50,199 nt of DNA from Candidatus Aminicenantota bacterium (lineage in GTDB: Bacteria > Acidobacteriota > Aminicenantia > UBA2199): the NCBI GenBank assembly GCA_018262835.1, contig JADFDP010000006.1:7013-57211 (forward strand), in the 5' to 3' direction. Made by a program: the position numbers and the translations under genes. The notes under the pieces are model-generated. The model did no database searches. It worked only from the letters and a program-made list of their open reading frames with translations, and was not told the DNA's origin. Of this stretch, positions 7,399 through 15,609 are shown piece after piece; position 1 is the first letter of the stretch, and each line of letters opens with the position of its first letter.

Positions 7399-8871
7399 AT
7401 GAAGCGGCTGCAGATCCCCTTTGCCCAGAAGGACTTTTTCGTCTCCGTATTCAAGGACGACGTCTACGTCGTGGGCGGCACGGTCCGCGACTATCTCCTT
7501 TACAAAAAGATCGCGCCGGAGCAGGATGTCGACCTGCTGGTGACCGGCATGACCTACGACGGGATCGCCGCCCGGCTGGACGGCCTCGGCAAAACCGACA
7601 CGGTGGGCAAGAGCTTCGCGGTGATCAAATTCACCCGCGAGGGGAAAACGTTCGACATCGCCGTTCCCCGCCGCGACCAAAAAAAGGACGGGGCCGCCCA
7701 CGGCCACAAGAACTTCCTGATCCAGTCCGGCCCGCAGGTCACCCTGGAAGAGGACCTGGGCCGCCGCGATTTCACCTGCAATTCCATCGCCGTGCGCCTG
7801 GAAGGCGGCCTGGTCGTGGACCCGCACCGGGGCCTGGAAGCCATCGCCGGCAGGCGCATCGCCATGACCTCGCCGGCCAGCTTCAGCGATGACCCGCTAC
7901 GCGTCCTGCGCGCCGCCCGCTTCGCCTCGGTCCACGATTTTGCCGTGGACAAGGCCATCTACGCCAAGGCCAAAAAGGTGCCGCTCGCCGAGCTCAGCGC
8001 CGAACGCATTGCCGACGAGCTTTTCCGGCTGCTGCTCGAATCGCCTCTGCCGTCCATTGGGCTGCAAGAGTATTTGCGCCTGACCGTGCTGGACAAGCTC
8101 TTCCCGGAACTCAGCGCCCTGGCCCTGACCATCCAGGACGCCCATTTCCATCCGGAAAAGGACGAGCAGGGGCACCATTCGGTCTGGGCGCACACCCTGA
8201 TCACGGTGGATATCGTCAAAAAACTGGCCGGGCGATTCCGGCTCGACGGCGAACGCTCGCTGGCCCTGCTGCTGGCCGCCCTGCTGCACGACGGCGGCAA
8301 GGCCGCCACCACCACCTGGGAATACAAGCGCGGCCGCATGACCGTGACCTCCGCCTTCCACGACTCCCGGGGCGTCAAGCTGGCTGAAGGAATCCTGGAC
8401 CGCCTGCGCATCGACAGCCGGCAGAATTTTCCCCTGAAGAAAGTCGTCCTTAAACTGGTGCAGCAGCACCACCGCATCTATGAGCTCTATCGCAACCGCG
8501 AGGAGATCACCTTCAAGGCCATCGCCCGCGCCGTCAAGGACATGGACGGCGAGGACCTGCTGCTGCTTTTGCTGGATTTCGCCGACCGCCGCTCGCGCGC
8601 GGCCGCCCCGCTCGCCTTCCGCAAGCTGGACGAGATCGCCCTCTGGTTCGGCCGCATGAAGGAGGAATACCGCATCACCCGCGACACCATCCGGCCGCTG
8701 ATCCAGGGCCGCGACCTGATCGCCCTGGGCGTCCCTCCCGGCCGGCAGATGGGCGCGCACCTGAAAAAACTGTACGACCTGCAGCTGGACGGCGCCTTTC
8801 AAACGCGGGTGCAGGGGCTGGAAATATTCAAGGAGACAACGCTAAAAAAATCCCGGCGGCAAAAGAAATGA
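7399..8871 (+). CDS. cca: CCA tRNA nucleotidyltransferase / poly(A) polymerase family protein with HD domain
   Basis: The 490-residue protein belongs to the class II nucleotidyltransferases that add or repair the CCA end of tRNA. The head domain has VVGGTVRDYLL (about residues 24-34), the catalytic DVDLLV (about 43-48) and the RRDFTCNSIAV motif. DDPLRVLRAARFAS begins the tRNA-binding neck. A C-terminal HD phosphohydrolase-type domain follows, with HHSVWAHT near 259, LLHDGGK near 296 and QQHH near 355. The family also includes poly(A) polymerases and enzymes that add only part of CCA, so the exact activity is not fixed by sequence alone. It starts a two-gene unit, overlapping folP by ATGA. The start has no ribosome site and lies 9 nt from the -10 box. 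Confidence 0.88.
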   Translation: MKRLQIPFAQKDFFVSVFKDDVYVVGGTVRDYLLYKKIAPEQDVDLLVTGMTYDGIAARLDGLGKTDTVGKSFAVIKFTREGKTFDIAVPRRDQKKDGAAHGHKNFLIQSGPQVTLEEDLGRRDFTCNSIAVRLEGGLVVDPHRGLEAIAGRRIAMTSPASFSDDPLRVLRAARFASVHDFAVDKAIYAKAKKVPLAELSAERIADELFRLLLESPLPSIGLQEYLRLTVLDKLFPELSALALTIQDAHFHPEKDEQGHHSVWAHTLITVDIVKKLAGRFRLDGERSLALLLAALLHDGGKAATTTWEYKRGRMTVTSAFHDSRGVKLAEGILDRLRIDSRQNFPLKKVVLKLVQQHHRIYELYRNREEITFKAIARAVKDMDGEDLLLLLLDFADRRSRAAAPLAFRKLDEIALWFGRMKEEYRITRDTIRPLIQGRDLIALGVPPGRQMGAHLKKLYDLQLDGAFQTRVQGLEIFKETTLKKSRRQKK

Positions 8872-9698
8872 AGCTCTATTTGCGCAACGGCTTTCTCGAA
8901 AAGAACGAGCCCCTGGTCATGGGCATCCTGAATGTCACCCCCGATTCCTTTTCCGACGCCGGCCGGTTTTTCAAGGAAAGCGACGCTCTGGCGCACGCCC
9001 GGGAAATGGCCGCCGCCGGAGCCGACATCATCGATGTGGGGGGCGAGAGCACCCGCCCCGGGGCGGCCCGCACCGGGCTGGATGAAGAAATCGACCGCGT
9101 GCTGCCCGTCATCGAAAAGATCAAGGAAGAGCTGGGCGTCCTGGTCTCCATCGATACCAGCAAGGAGGAAGTGGCCCGCCTGGCCGTGGAAGAGGGCGGC
9201 GCCGACCTGGTCAACGATATTTCGGCTTTCGCCTTCAGCGAACGCATGGCCGCGACCGTGGCCGAACTGAACGTGCCGGTCATTTTGATGCACATCAAGG
9301 GCACCCCGGAAAACATGCAGCGCCAGCCCTTCTACGCCGACGTCATCGCCGAGATCAAGGATTATTTCCAGGAGAAGATCGACTACGCCCTGAGCCACGG
9401 CATCAAGAAGGAGAAGATCATCCTCGATCCCGGCATCGGTTTCGGCAAGCGGCTGGAAGACAACATCGCCATCATCAAAAACCTTGGGCAGTTCGCCGGT
9501 TTCGACCTGCCCATCCTGGTCGGGCTTTCGCGCAAAACATTCCTCGGGCAGCTGGGCGGCGAAAAAATACCGGAAAAAAGAGGCGCCGAGACATTGGCCG
9601 CCGGCCTGCTGGCCGTGCGCAACGGCGCCGCCATTCTCCGCGTCCACGACGTGGAGCCGATGGTCAAGGCGCTTAAGGTCTGGCAAGGTTTGACCTGA
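8868..9698 (+). CDS. folP: Dihydropteroate synthase
   Basis: FolP condenses dihydropterin pyrophosphate with p-aminobenzoate to dihydropteroate in folate synthesis. The 276-residue product has the two signature blocks MGILNVTPDSFSD (about residues 18-30) and DIIDVGGESTRPG (about 53-65), followed by the TIM-barrel landmarks VSIDTSK, LVNDISA, ILMHIKGTPENMQ, ILDPGIGFGK and VGLSRKTF, all conserved. The start codon overlaps the cca stop codon by ATGA, so translation is probably coupled. No other folate gene is nearby. Confidence 0.97.
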   Translation: MKLYLRNGFLEKNEPLVMGILNVTPDSFSDAGRFFKESDALAHAREMAAAGADIIDVGGESTRPGAARTGLDEEIDRVLPVIEKIKEELGVLVSIDTSKEEVARLAVEEGGADLVNDISAFAFSERMAATVAELNVPVILMHIKGTPENMQRQPFYADVIAEIKDYFQEKIDYALSHGIKKEKIILDPGIGFGKRLEDNIAIIKNLGQFAGFDLPILVGLSRKTFLGQLGGEKIPEKRGAETLAAGLLAVRNGAAILRVHDVEPMVKALKVWQGLT

Positions 9699-9780
9699 CA
9701 AAAGTTTCGCCTGCCGCACCATGGCAAGCATCATGATTCAAAAATGGCGCGCGGCGAGTTTTGGCTGCGCAGGAGGAGGC

Positions 9781-10656
9781 ATGAAACGGACGATCCTTGG
9801 CGCCCTGGGCCTGGCCACCGTCCTGGCGGCGCATGCCGGGCTGGCCGCCCAACCCCGGCCGCCGGCTTCTTTTTTCCCCGAACTGGAGGGGTGGCAGAAA
9901 CAGGGAGCGGTAGAGGTGTTTCTCCCGGAGACCCTTTTCCAGCACATCGACGGCGCCGCCGAGAATTTCCTGGCCTACGACTTCAGGCAACTGGCCGTGC
10001 AGAGTTACGTGAATGCGAAAAAACAAAGCCTGAGCGCCGAAATATATTTCCAGGGCACGCCGGAAAGCGCCTTCGGGATCTACGGCTCCGAAAAGCCGCT
10101 GGCCGGCGAATATTTTGCCATCGGCGCCCAGGGCTATGCCGAAGAGGGCGTATTGAATTTTATTTGCGACGCCTGCTATGTCAAGCTGAACGGGTTCGAT
10201 CTCGGCCCGGAAAGCAAGGCCATTTTGACATCCCTGGCCGAAAAAATCGCCCGCGCCATCGGCGGCAAAAACAGCTTGCCGGAAATTCTGGCCGCTTTCC
10301 CCGCCCGGGGGAAAATTCCCCATTCCGAACGCTACATACTCCGGAATTTTCTCGGCCACGATTTTCTCCATTCCGCCTTCGCGGCCGACTACGACCTGCA
10401 GGACCAAAAATTCCAATTGTTCATCATGCGCGCCGCAGACGAAAAGCATGCCCGCGCCATGCTCGAGAAATACGCCGCCCTGGACAGGGGAAGCCCGCCG
10501 CCGGCCGTCAAGCCCGGCGCGCTGACCATTCGCGACCCCTACAACGGCCCCATGCGGCTCTTCTGGCGGGGTACATTCATCCTGGGCATTACCAGCCAGG
10601 CCCCGGCCGCCGCCGCTTGTCTGGAAGCGGCAACAAAAAACCTGAATCAGCAATAG
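9781..10656 (+). CDS. Exported DUF6599-family protein
   Basis: This 291-residue protein has a cleavable-looking signal peptide (MKRTILGALGLATVLAAHAGLAAQ). The mature part contains ETLFQHIDGAAENFLAYDF, the hallmark of DUF6599, plus FQGTPESAFGIYGSEKP, a pattern repeated through the family, and YILRNFLGHDFLHSAF. The function is not known; the family is common in Acidobacteria-related genomes. The ATG at 9781 is chosen for its AGGAGGAGG ribosome site and signal peptide; an earlier in-frame ATG at 9721 has neither. It lies 82 bp after folP on the same strand and may be read through from that promoter. Confidence 0.7.
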   Translation: MKRTILGALGLATVLAAHAGLAAQPRPPASFFPELEGWQKQGAVEVFLPETLFQHIDGAAENFLAYDFRQLAVQSYVNAKKQSLSAEIYFQGTPESAFGIYGSEKPLAGEYFAIGAQGYAEEGVLNFICDACYVKLNGFDLGPESKAILTSLAEKIARAIGGKNSLPEILAAFPARGKIPHSERYILRNFLGHDFLHSAFAADYDLQDQKFQLFIMRAADEKHARAMLEKYAALDRGSPPPAVKPGALTIRDPYNGPMRLFWRGTFILGITSQAPAAAACLEAATKNLNQQ

Positions 10657-10701
10657 CGGCCATGCCGCTCAAAAAAATCGCCGGGGCGGCGGAAAAATCT
10701 T

Positions 10702-11343
10702 TTAAAAAATGCCTGCCGTCAGACCCAGCGACAGGTTCAGACCGCCGAGATTCACGCTGCGGCTCAGGCCGCTGCCGCCACCGGCCGAAATCGCCGAGTA
10801 TTCAATTTGCACCAGGGCGTGGAAGCGGCGGCCCAGGCGGTAACGGCCGCCCGTCTGGACAAAAAAACCCGCCTGCCGGCCCTCGCTCGCCAGCGGCGCA
10901 TCCAGCCATTGTTCCCTGTAAAAGCTGTAACTGACGCCGGCGCCCAGAAACGGGGCGAAGCGGGAAGGCAGTGGCCAGAAATTCATTCCCAGCCGCAGGG
11001 TCGCCTGGCGCCAACGCAAAGCGTATTTTTCCTCAGGCCGTTGCGCAGCAAGCAAAACCGTGCTTCCGGAAGTTTCCAGGTAACGGACGGCGCCGAAGAC
11101 GGACATTTTCCGGCTGGGGTTCCAGCCCAGCTGCAGCTCGACAGGCCAGAGGGGCTTGCCGTAAATTTTGCGGAAGGCGTCCTGCCGGGGATAAAAATAT
11201 CCCGCCGCCGCGCCGATGAAAAATCGCGGCTGCGGAACCTTCTCCATCCCGGCCAGAGCCGGCGATGAAAAAAACGGCAGCAGGAGAAGCACGGCCGCAA
11301 AAAACGCGGGAGCCTTGGGTGACATCATGTCAATTGTTTTCAT
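10702..11343 (-). CDS. Small outer-membrane beta-barrel protein, unknown role
   Basis: The 213-residue product has a signal peptide (hydrophobic stretch AFFAAVLLLLPFFSSPALA) and a mature region of alternating aromatic/polar beta strands (RFFIGAAAGYFYP, PFLGAGVSYSFYREQW, GGRYRLGRRFHALVQIEYS) ending in a terminal Phe (LTAGIF), all typical of an outer-membrane barrel of about eight strands. The ATG at 11343 has AGGAGG 9 nt upstream and lies inside the 3' end of the M28 peptidase gene (14-bp overlap), so the two are co-translated. No family name can be given. Confidence 0.65.
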   Translation of the reverse strand: MKTIDMMSPKAPAFFAAVLLLLPFFSSPALAGMEKVPQPRFFIGAAAGYFYPRQDAFRKIYGKPLWPVELQLGWNPSRKMSVFGAVRYLETSGSTVLLAAQRPEEKYALRWRQATLRLGMNFWPLPSRFAPFLGAGVSYSFYREQWLDAPLASEGRQAGFFVQTGGRYRLGRRFHALVQIEYSAISAGGGSGLSRSVNLGGLNLSLGLTAGIF

Positions 11344-12964
11344 CGTCCCGGACCTCCTGGGAATAGCTGCTTTCCCGTCCCTGTTCATCCACGGCGGTCA
11401 GCACATAAAAATACTCCTGAGCCGGAGAAAGAAAGGAATCCTTGAACGATGTTTGCGCCAGGGGCTGCGCGGTCAAGCGCAGGGCGGGGCCGTGGGACTG
11501 ATCGGCGCGGTACACATGATAACCGATCCCCTGCTCCCGGTTAGCCTGCCAGTTCAAATAAACGGTTTTCAAGCTGGAAAAGAGCGACATGGAGATCTGG
11601 CTGCGCGCCTGCAGACCTGTCGGCGCCGCAGGAGTATTGAGAGGCCGGGCCAAATCAGCAACCGCCGCCAGGGAGGCCTGCACCGCCTCGACGGCAAAAG
11701 GCAGGTCCAGGGTCGCCAACGTGTCGCTGCTCCGGTGGTAATAAGGATTGTCGCTGTCCTCGATCCCGCAGAGAGCCGCATAACCCTGGTCCCAAAATGA
11801 GGAATGGTCGCTCCAGGTCAGGGAAGGATCGATGACCTTGGCCAGGCGCAGGCCCACCAGGGGCTGGGCCGCGGCGATGAAGCGGTCGGCCAGCCATTCC
11901 GACTTCCGGTTGCCGATCACGTCCAGAACCCGCTGCCGGTCGCCAGGATAGGCGATCATGTCCAGGTTGACCACGGCGATGATTTCGGCGCCATCCCGGC
12001 GGGCCTGGCGGGCGTAATGGGCGCTGCCGTACAAGCCCCACTCTTCGGCCGAGACGCAGAGCAGGCCGATGGAAAAATCGAATTTCTCCTTGGCCAGTAT
12101 CCGGGCCAGTTCCAGGATCGCCGCCGTGCCGCTGGCGTTGTCGTCGGCTCCGGGCGCCGAGACCAGCGGGTTGTTGCTGGTGGAATCATAATGGGCGCAG
12201 GCCAGGACCATCCGCTCCGGCGCGATTTCTCCCGGGATCACGGCCACGATATTCTTGCTCTGATAATAGGATTCAAAACTGAATGGATCGCTTTCGGCAT
12301 CCAGGCCGATCTGGCGGAACCGCTGCAGAATGAAATCGCCCGCGGCTTCGCACTGGGCGGTGGAGGCATAGCGGGTCTTGAAGTTCTGCAGCGTGAGGAT
12401 GTCGGAGCGCAGGCGTTCCTGCGACACCTGGGCCGTCAGTTTTGCCAGGGCGCGCGCCGCCCGCGGCCGGGACCGGTATTCTTCGTATTCCGGCGCGGGC
12501 GCCGGCGGGATTTCACCGGCGGCAGGCGCGAGCGGCCCGGAAAGTGCAAGCGCTTTCAGGCGGAACGGCTGCGCCAGATATCTGCGGAAACCGGGATCCG
12601 CGGTCCAAAGCAGCCAGATGCGGTCTTCCAGGAGCCGGCACTCGATATCTGCGCCTTGAGAAAGCAGCGGGAGAACGAGCGGCGAGCGCAGGAGAAAAAA
12701 ATGGACGCCCTCGCGCGGATAGGCCAGGACGGCGAAATCGACGCCGGCGGCCCGCAACCGGGGCAGGACCGGCAGCGGCGCGCAAACCAGCAGGCAGGAA
12801 TGCAACTCCTGCACCACCACCCCGCCAAGCCGCGAAACCGCCGGCGCGGGGCTTGCTATTTTCACAAGCGCCGACGGCTCCGCCGGCGCGGCCGCAACAG
12901 GCAGGAAAGCGGTCGAGAGCAAAAAGACCAGCAAATAAAAAACAATTCTTTTCCGCACCGGCAT
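11330..12964 (-). CDS. Exported M28-family zinc aminopeptidase with C-terminal Fn3-like domain
   Basis: The 544-residue protein starts with a signal peptide (RIVFYLLVFLLSTAFLPVAAA). After an N-terminal region of about 190 residues comes the M28 peptidase domain with the two-zinc ligands: CAHYDS (His), PGADDNASG (bridging Asp), SAEEWGLYGS (catalytic Glu and ligand Glu), NLDMIAYPG (Asp) and YYHRSSDT (His). The last 90 residues look like a fibronectin type III domain (TVYLNWQANREQGIGYHVYRAD). It probably trims peptides in the periplasm or outside the cell. ATG 12964 has GAGG 8 nt upstream and is preferred over GTG 12973, which lacks one. It follows kdsC by 37 bp. Confidence 0.88.
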   Translation of the reverse strand: MPVRKRIVFYLLVFLLSTAFLPVAAAPAEPSALVKIASPAPAVSRLGGVVVQELHSCLLVCAPLPVLPRLRAAGVDFAVLAYPREGVHFFLLRSPLVLPLLSQGADIECRLLEDRIWLLWTADPGFRRYLAQPFRLKALALSGPLAPAAGEIPPAPAPEYEEYRSRPRAARALAKLTAQVSQERLRSDILTLQNFKTRYASTAQCEAAGDFILQRFRQIGLDAESDPFSFESYYQSKNIVAVIPGEIAPERMVLACAHYDSTSNNPLVSAPGADDNASGTAAILELARILAKEKFDFSIGLLCVSAEEWGLYGSAHYARQARRDGAEIIAVVNLDMIAYPGDRQRVLDVIGNRKSEWLADRFIAAAQPLVGLRLAKVIDPSLTWSDHSSFWDQGYAALCGIEDSDNPYYHRSSDTLATLDLPFAVEAVQASLAAVADLARPLNTPAAPTGLQARSQISMSLFSSLKTVYLNWQANREQGIGYHVYRADQSHGPALRLTAQPLAQTSFKDSFLSPAQEYFYVLTAVDEQGRESSYSQEVRDDENN

Positions 12965-13001
12965 GGGCTTCACCTCAAAATGAATTGCGGGCTATTCGCG
13001 G

Positions 13002-13565
13002 CTAGGAGTTGATCTCCTTGAAGATCTCTTCCCAGTCGCTCGATTTTTTCAATTCGGCAAATATGCTCTGCCACTGCTCCTGCACGTCGAGGATGAAATC
13101 GATCACCTCGCGCACCGCGCCGCGGCCGCCGTAGCGCTTGGCGATGTAGTGGGAAACGCGCTTGATCAGCGGATGGGCGTCGCCGACCGCGGCGGCGAAC
13201 CCGACCATGCCCATGACCTCGGCGTCGCCGATGTCGTCGCCGATATACGCCACTTCCTCTTTCTCCAGGCCGTACTTTTTCAGCAGTTCGAAAAACGGGA
13301 TGGTTTTATTGTAAACGCCTTCGTAGTAATCGTCGACCTGCAGTTCTTCCGCCCTCTTTTTGACCTGCTTGGATGACTTGCCGGTGATGATGGCCGTCTT
13401 CAAACCGGCCAGGCGGGCAAATATGACACCGGTGCCGTCTTTGACGTCGAAGGATTTCATCGACTGGCCGTTGGGCATCATGAAAAACCGCCCGTCGGAC
13501 AATGTGCCGTCCACATCCATGATGATCAGTTTCACTTTCTTCGCCAATTCTTTCTGGTCCATCAT
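13002..13565 (-). CDS. kdsC: 3-deoxy-D-manno-octulosonate 8-phosphate phosphatase
   Basis: KdsC hydrolyses Kdo-8-phosphate to Kdo for the LPS inner core. The 187-residue HAD hydrolase lacks a cap domain, as KdsC does. It has the nucleophile motif IIMDVDGTLSDG (about residues 14-25), the second motif TAIITGKSS, and the metal-binding YIGDDIGDAEVM, followed by AAVGDAHP and YGGRGAVREVID, which are typical for KdsC. The ATG at 13565 overlaps the kdsD stop codon by ATGA; an adjacent ATG at 13562 is the alternative. It is the third gene of kdsA-kdsD-kdsC. Confidence 0.93.
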   Translation of the reverse strand: MMDQKELAKKVKLIIMDVDGTLSDGRFFMMPNGQSMKSFDVKDGTGVIFARLAGLKTAIITGKSSKQVKKRAEELQVDDYYEGVYNKTIPFFELLKKYGLEKEEVAYIGDDIGDAEVMGMVGFAAAVGDAHPLIKRVSHYIAKRYGGRGAVREVIDFILDVQEQWQSIFAELKKSSDWEEIFKEINS

Positions 13566-14521
13566 ATCATCTCCGTTCTCCATAGATCGTGCAGGTGCAA
13601 AAGGCCGCTCAACCGGTCGCGGTTGTTCTTGACGATCAGCGCGGTCACCGCCCGGTCTTCCATGATTTTCAAGGCCTCGACCGCGAGTTTGTCTTCGCTG
13701 ATGCAAAGCGGGTTGGGGGTCATGCAGATCGCCGCCCGGGTTTTGGCAAAATTGGTCCCTTTGAGGAAAAGGCGGCGCAGGTCGCCGTCAGTGATGATGC
13801 CGGCCACCTGGTCGCGTTCCCGGACCACGATGGCCACGCCGAATTTTTTTTCATTGATGGTGCGGATGACGCTTGCCATCAGCGCCGCGACATCGGCGAC
13901 AGGCAGCGCTTTGCCCTTGTGCATCAGGTGCTTGACCTTGAGCAGTTTTTTGCCGATCTGCCCGCCCGGGTGGATAAAGCGGAAATCATCCTCGCTGAAA
14001 CCCCGTTTTTCCATCAGGGCGATGGACAGCGCATCCCCCACAGCCAGGGTCAGGGTCGATGAAGCCGAAGGCACCAGCCCGATGGGGCAGGCTTCCTTTT
14101 CCACGCTGCAGTCGATGAACACGTCGCTTTGCCGGGCCAGAGTCGATTTGGGGTTGCCGACCAGGGAGATCAGCTTGATGCCCAGGCGCTTGATATAATT
14201 GAGCATGCGGATGACTTCTTCGGTTTCCCCGGAAGTGGACAGGGCGATCACCACGTCCTCGGGATGAATGATGCCGATGTCGCCGTGGATGGCTTCGGCC
14301 GGGTGCAGGAAAACGGCCGGGCTGCCGATCGAAGTCATGGTGGCCGCGATCTTGCGGCCGATCAGGCCCGATTTCCCCATGCCGGTGACCACCACCTGGC
14401 CGCGGCATTGGAAAATGAGGTCCACGGCGGTTTCGAATTGGTGATTGATTTTATCGAGGGCTTTTAAAATGGCGTTGGCTTCGGTCTGGAGAACTTTCTT
14501 TCCTGTTTCGATGCTGCCCAT
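13562..14521 (-). CDS. kdsD: Arabinose-5-phosphate isomerase (KpsF/GutQ family)
   Basis: KdsD interconverts ribulose-5-phosphate and arabinose-5-phosphate, the sugar precursor of Kdo. The 319-residue protein has an N-terminal SIS domain (VVVTGMGKSGLIGRKIAATM, about residues 48-67; HGDIGII; ALSTSGETEEVIRM) and two C-terminal CBS repeats (LMHKGKALPVADVAAL..., GIITDGDLRRLF, and the last repeat ending in the C-terminus). It starts at an ATG that shares one base with the kdsA stop codon (TAATG) and ends in an ATGA overlap with kdsC, so the three proteins are made from one message. Confidence 0.95.
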   Translation of the reverse strand: MGSIETGKKVLQTEANAILKALDKINHQFETAVDLIFQCRGQVVVTGMGKSGLIGRKIAATMTSIGSPAVFLHPAEAIHGDIGIIHPEDVVIALSTSGETEEVIRMLNYIKRLGIKLISLVGNPKSTLARQSDVFIDCSVEKEACPIGLVPSASSTLTLAVGDALSIALMEKRGFSEDDFRFIHPGGQIGKKLLKVKHLMHKGKALPVADVAALMASVIRTINEKKFGVAIVVRERDQVAGIITDGDLRRLFLKGTNFAKTRAAICMTPNPLCISEDKLAVEALKIMEDRAVTALIVKNNRDRLSGLLHLHDLWRTEMI

Positions 14522-15333
14522 TAAGCTACATTATACAACTTCTGCAGGCGGATTAAAAGGGGGTGCAGATCTTTTAAAGGCAGGGAATTCCTCCCGTCGG
14601 ACAGGGCTTTTTCAGGACGGGGATGGATCTCCAGGAAAATGCCGTCGGCTCCGGCCGTGATGCCGGCGGCGGCCATGAGCGGGATGAACTGCGGATCACC
14701 CCCGGAGACGCCGTTGGCGGCGCTGGGGCGCTGCACCGAGTGGGTGGCGTCCATGACCACCGGGCAGCCGCTCTGCTTCATCAGCGGGATGGAGCGGAAA
14801 TCGACCACCAGGTTGTTGTAGCCGAAGAAGGAGCCACGCTCGGTCAGCATAACGCGGCGGTTGCCCGCTTCAGCGACTTTCTTCACCGCCAACACGATGT
14901 CCGCCGGGCTCATCATCTGGCTTTTCTTGATGTTCAGGGGCAGGCCGGTGCGCGCCGCGGCCAGCAGCAGGTCGGTCTGGCGGCTGAGGAAGGCCGGGAT
15001 CTGGATGACGGAGAGGACCTTGGCGACCGCCTCGGCCTGCCAAGGCTCGTGGATGTCCGAAAGCACCGGGACCTGCAGGTCCTGCTTGATCCGGGCCAGG
15101 ATGGGCAGCCCCTTTTCCAATCCCGGGCCGCGGGCCGATTCTATGGAGGAGCGGTTGGCCTTGTCGAACGACGCCTTGAAAATGAAGGGGATGCCGAGTT
15201 CACCGGTGATCTTTTTGGCTTCGGCGGCGATCTCGCGGGTCAGCCCCTCGTCCTCGATGACGCAGGGGCCGGCGATCAGGAAGAAGCTCTTGTTGCTGAT
15301 CTCCAGATCGTCAACCTTGAAAAAGATCTTCAT
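14521..15333 (-). CDS. kdsA: 3-deoxy-8-phosphooctulonate synthase
   Basis: KdsA joins phosphoenolpyruvate and arabinose-5-phosphate to Kdo-8-phosphate. The 270-residue sequence carries the family motifs LIAGPCVIEDEG (about residues 19-30), FKASFDKANRSS, the PVLSDIHEP block, LNIKKSQMMSPADI, TERGSFFGYNNLVVDFRS and DATHSVQRPSAANGVSGGDP. KSQMMSP has Ser-Gln rather than Asn before the methionines, so this may be the metal-dependent class; I did not check this further. The start has no ribosome site and the -10 box is 6 nt upstream, so this operon's message is predicted to be leaderless. Confidence 0.96.
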   Translation of the reverse strand: MKIFFKVDDLEISNKSFFLIAGPCVIEDEGLTREIAAEAKKITGELGIPFIFKASFDKANRSSIESARGPGLEKGLPILARIKQDLQVPVLSDIHEPWQAEAVAKVLSVIQIPAFLSRQTDLLLAAARTGLPLNIKKSQMMSPADIVLAVKKVAEAGNRRVMLTERGSFFGYNNLVVDFRSIPLMKQSGCPVVMDATHSVQRPSAANGVSGGDPQFIPLMAAAGITAGADGIFLEIHPRPEKALSDGRNSLPLKDLHPLLIRLQKLYNVA

Positions 15334-15339
15334 GCCCCG

Positions 15340-15368
15340 ATTTTACCAGTATTTGCCGAAAAGGGCAA
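15340..15368 (-). promoter_or_regulatory. Promoter of the kds operon, predicted leaderless
   Basis: On the minus strand TTGCCC, 17 bp, TAAAAT, then six nucleotides to the kdsA ATG. Confidence 0.65.
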
Positions 15369-15402
15369 ATAAAAAGAGAGCGTTCGGCGGGCGGTAAGGA
15401 TG

Positions 15403-15560
15403 AAACACCAAATCCCAAGCACCAAATCACAAGCAAGCTCCAAGCACCAATAACCCAATGACCAAAACGAAGAAAAGAACCAGATAATGCCTTTGTTTGG
15501 GTCATTGGAATTTGGAAATTGGAATTTATTTGGAATTTGGTGCTTGTGATTTAGAATTTT
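15403..15560. repeat. Palindromic intergenic repeat of about 160 bp, copy A
   Basis: The left part is rich in CACCAAAT and CCAAGCACC words and the right part holds their complements (GGAATTTGGTGCTTG), giving a long imperfect inverted repeat centred near 15483. A second copy with the same order of words lies at 21512-21672. It lies between the acyl-CoA mutase 3' end and the kds promoter and has no coding capacity that I trust. Confidence 0.85.
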
Positions 15561-15609
15561 CTTACTATAGCCTACAGTGCGAAAACCTGGAAATGCGCGA
15601 AATAAATAT

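Noticed and set aside
15330-15590. Open frames read from the palindromic repeat (hydrophobic, Trp/Leu-rich)
   Set aside because: The same kind of spurious protein arises in both repeat copies and is explained by the repeat.
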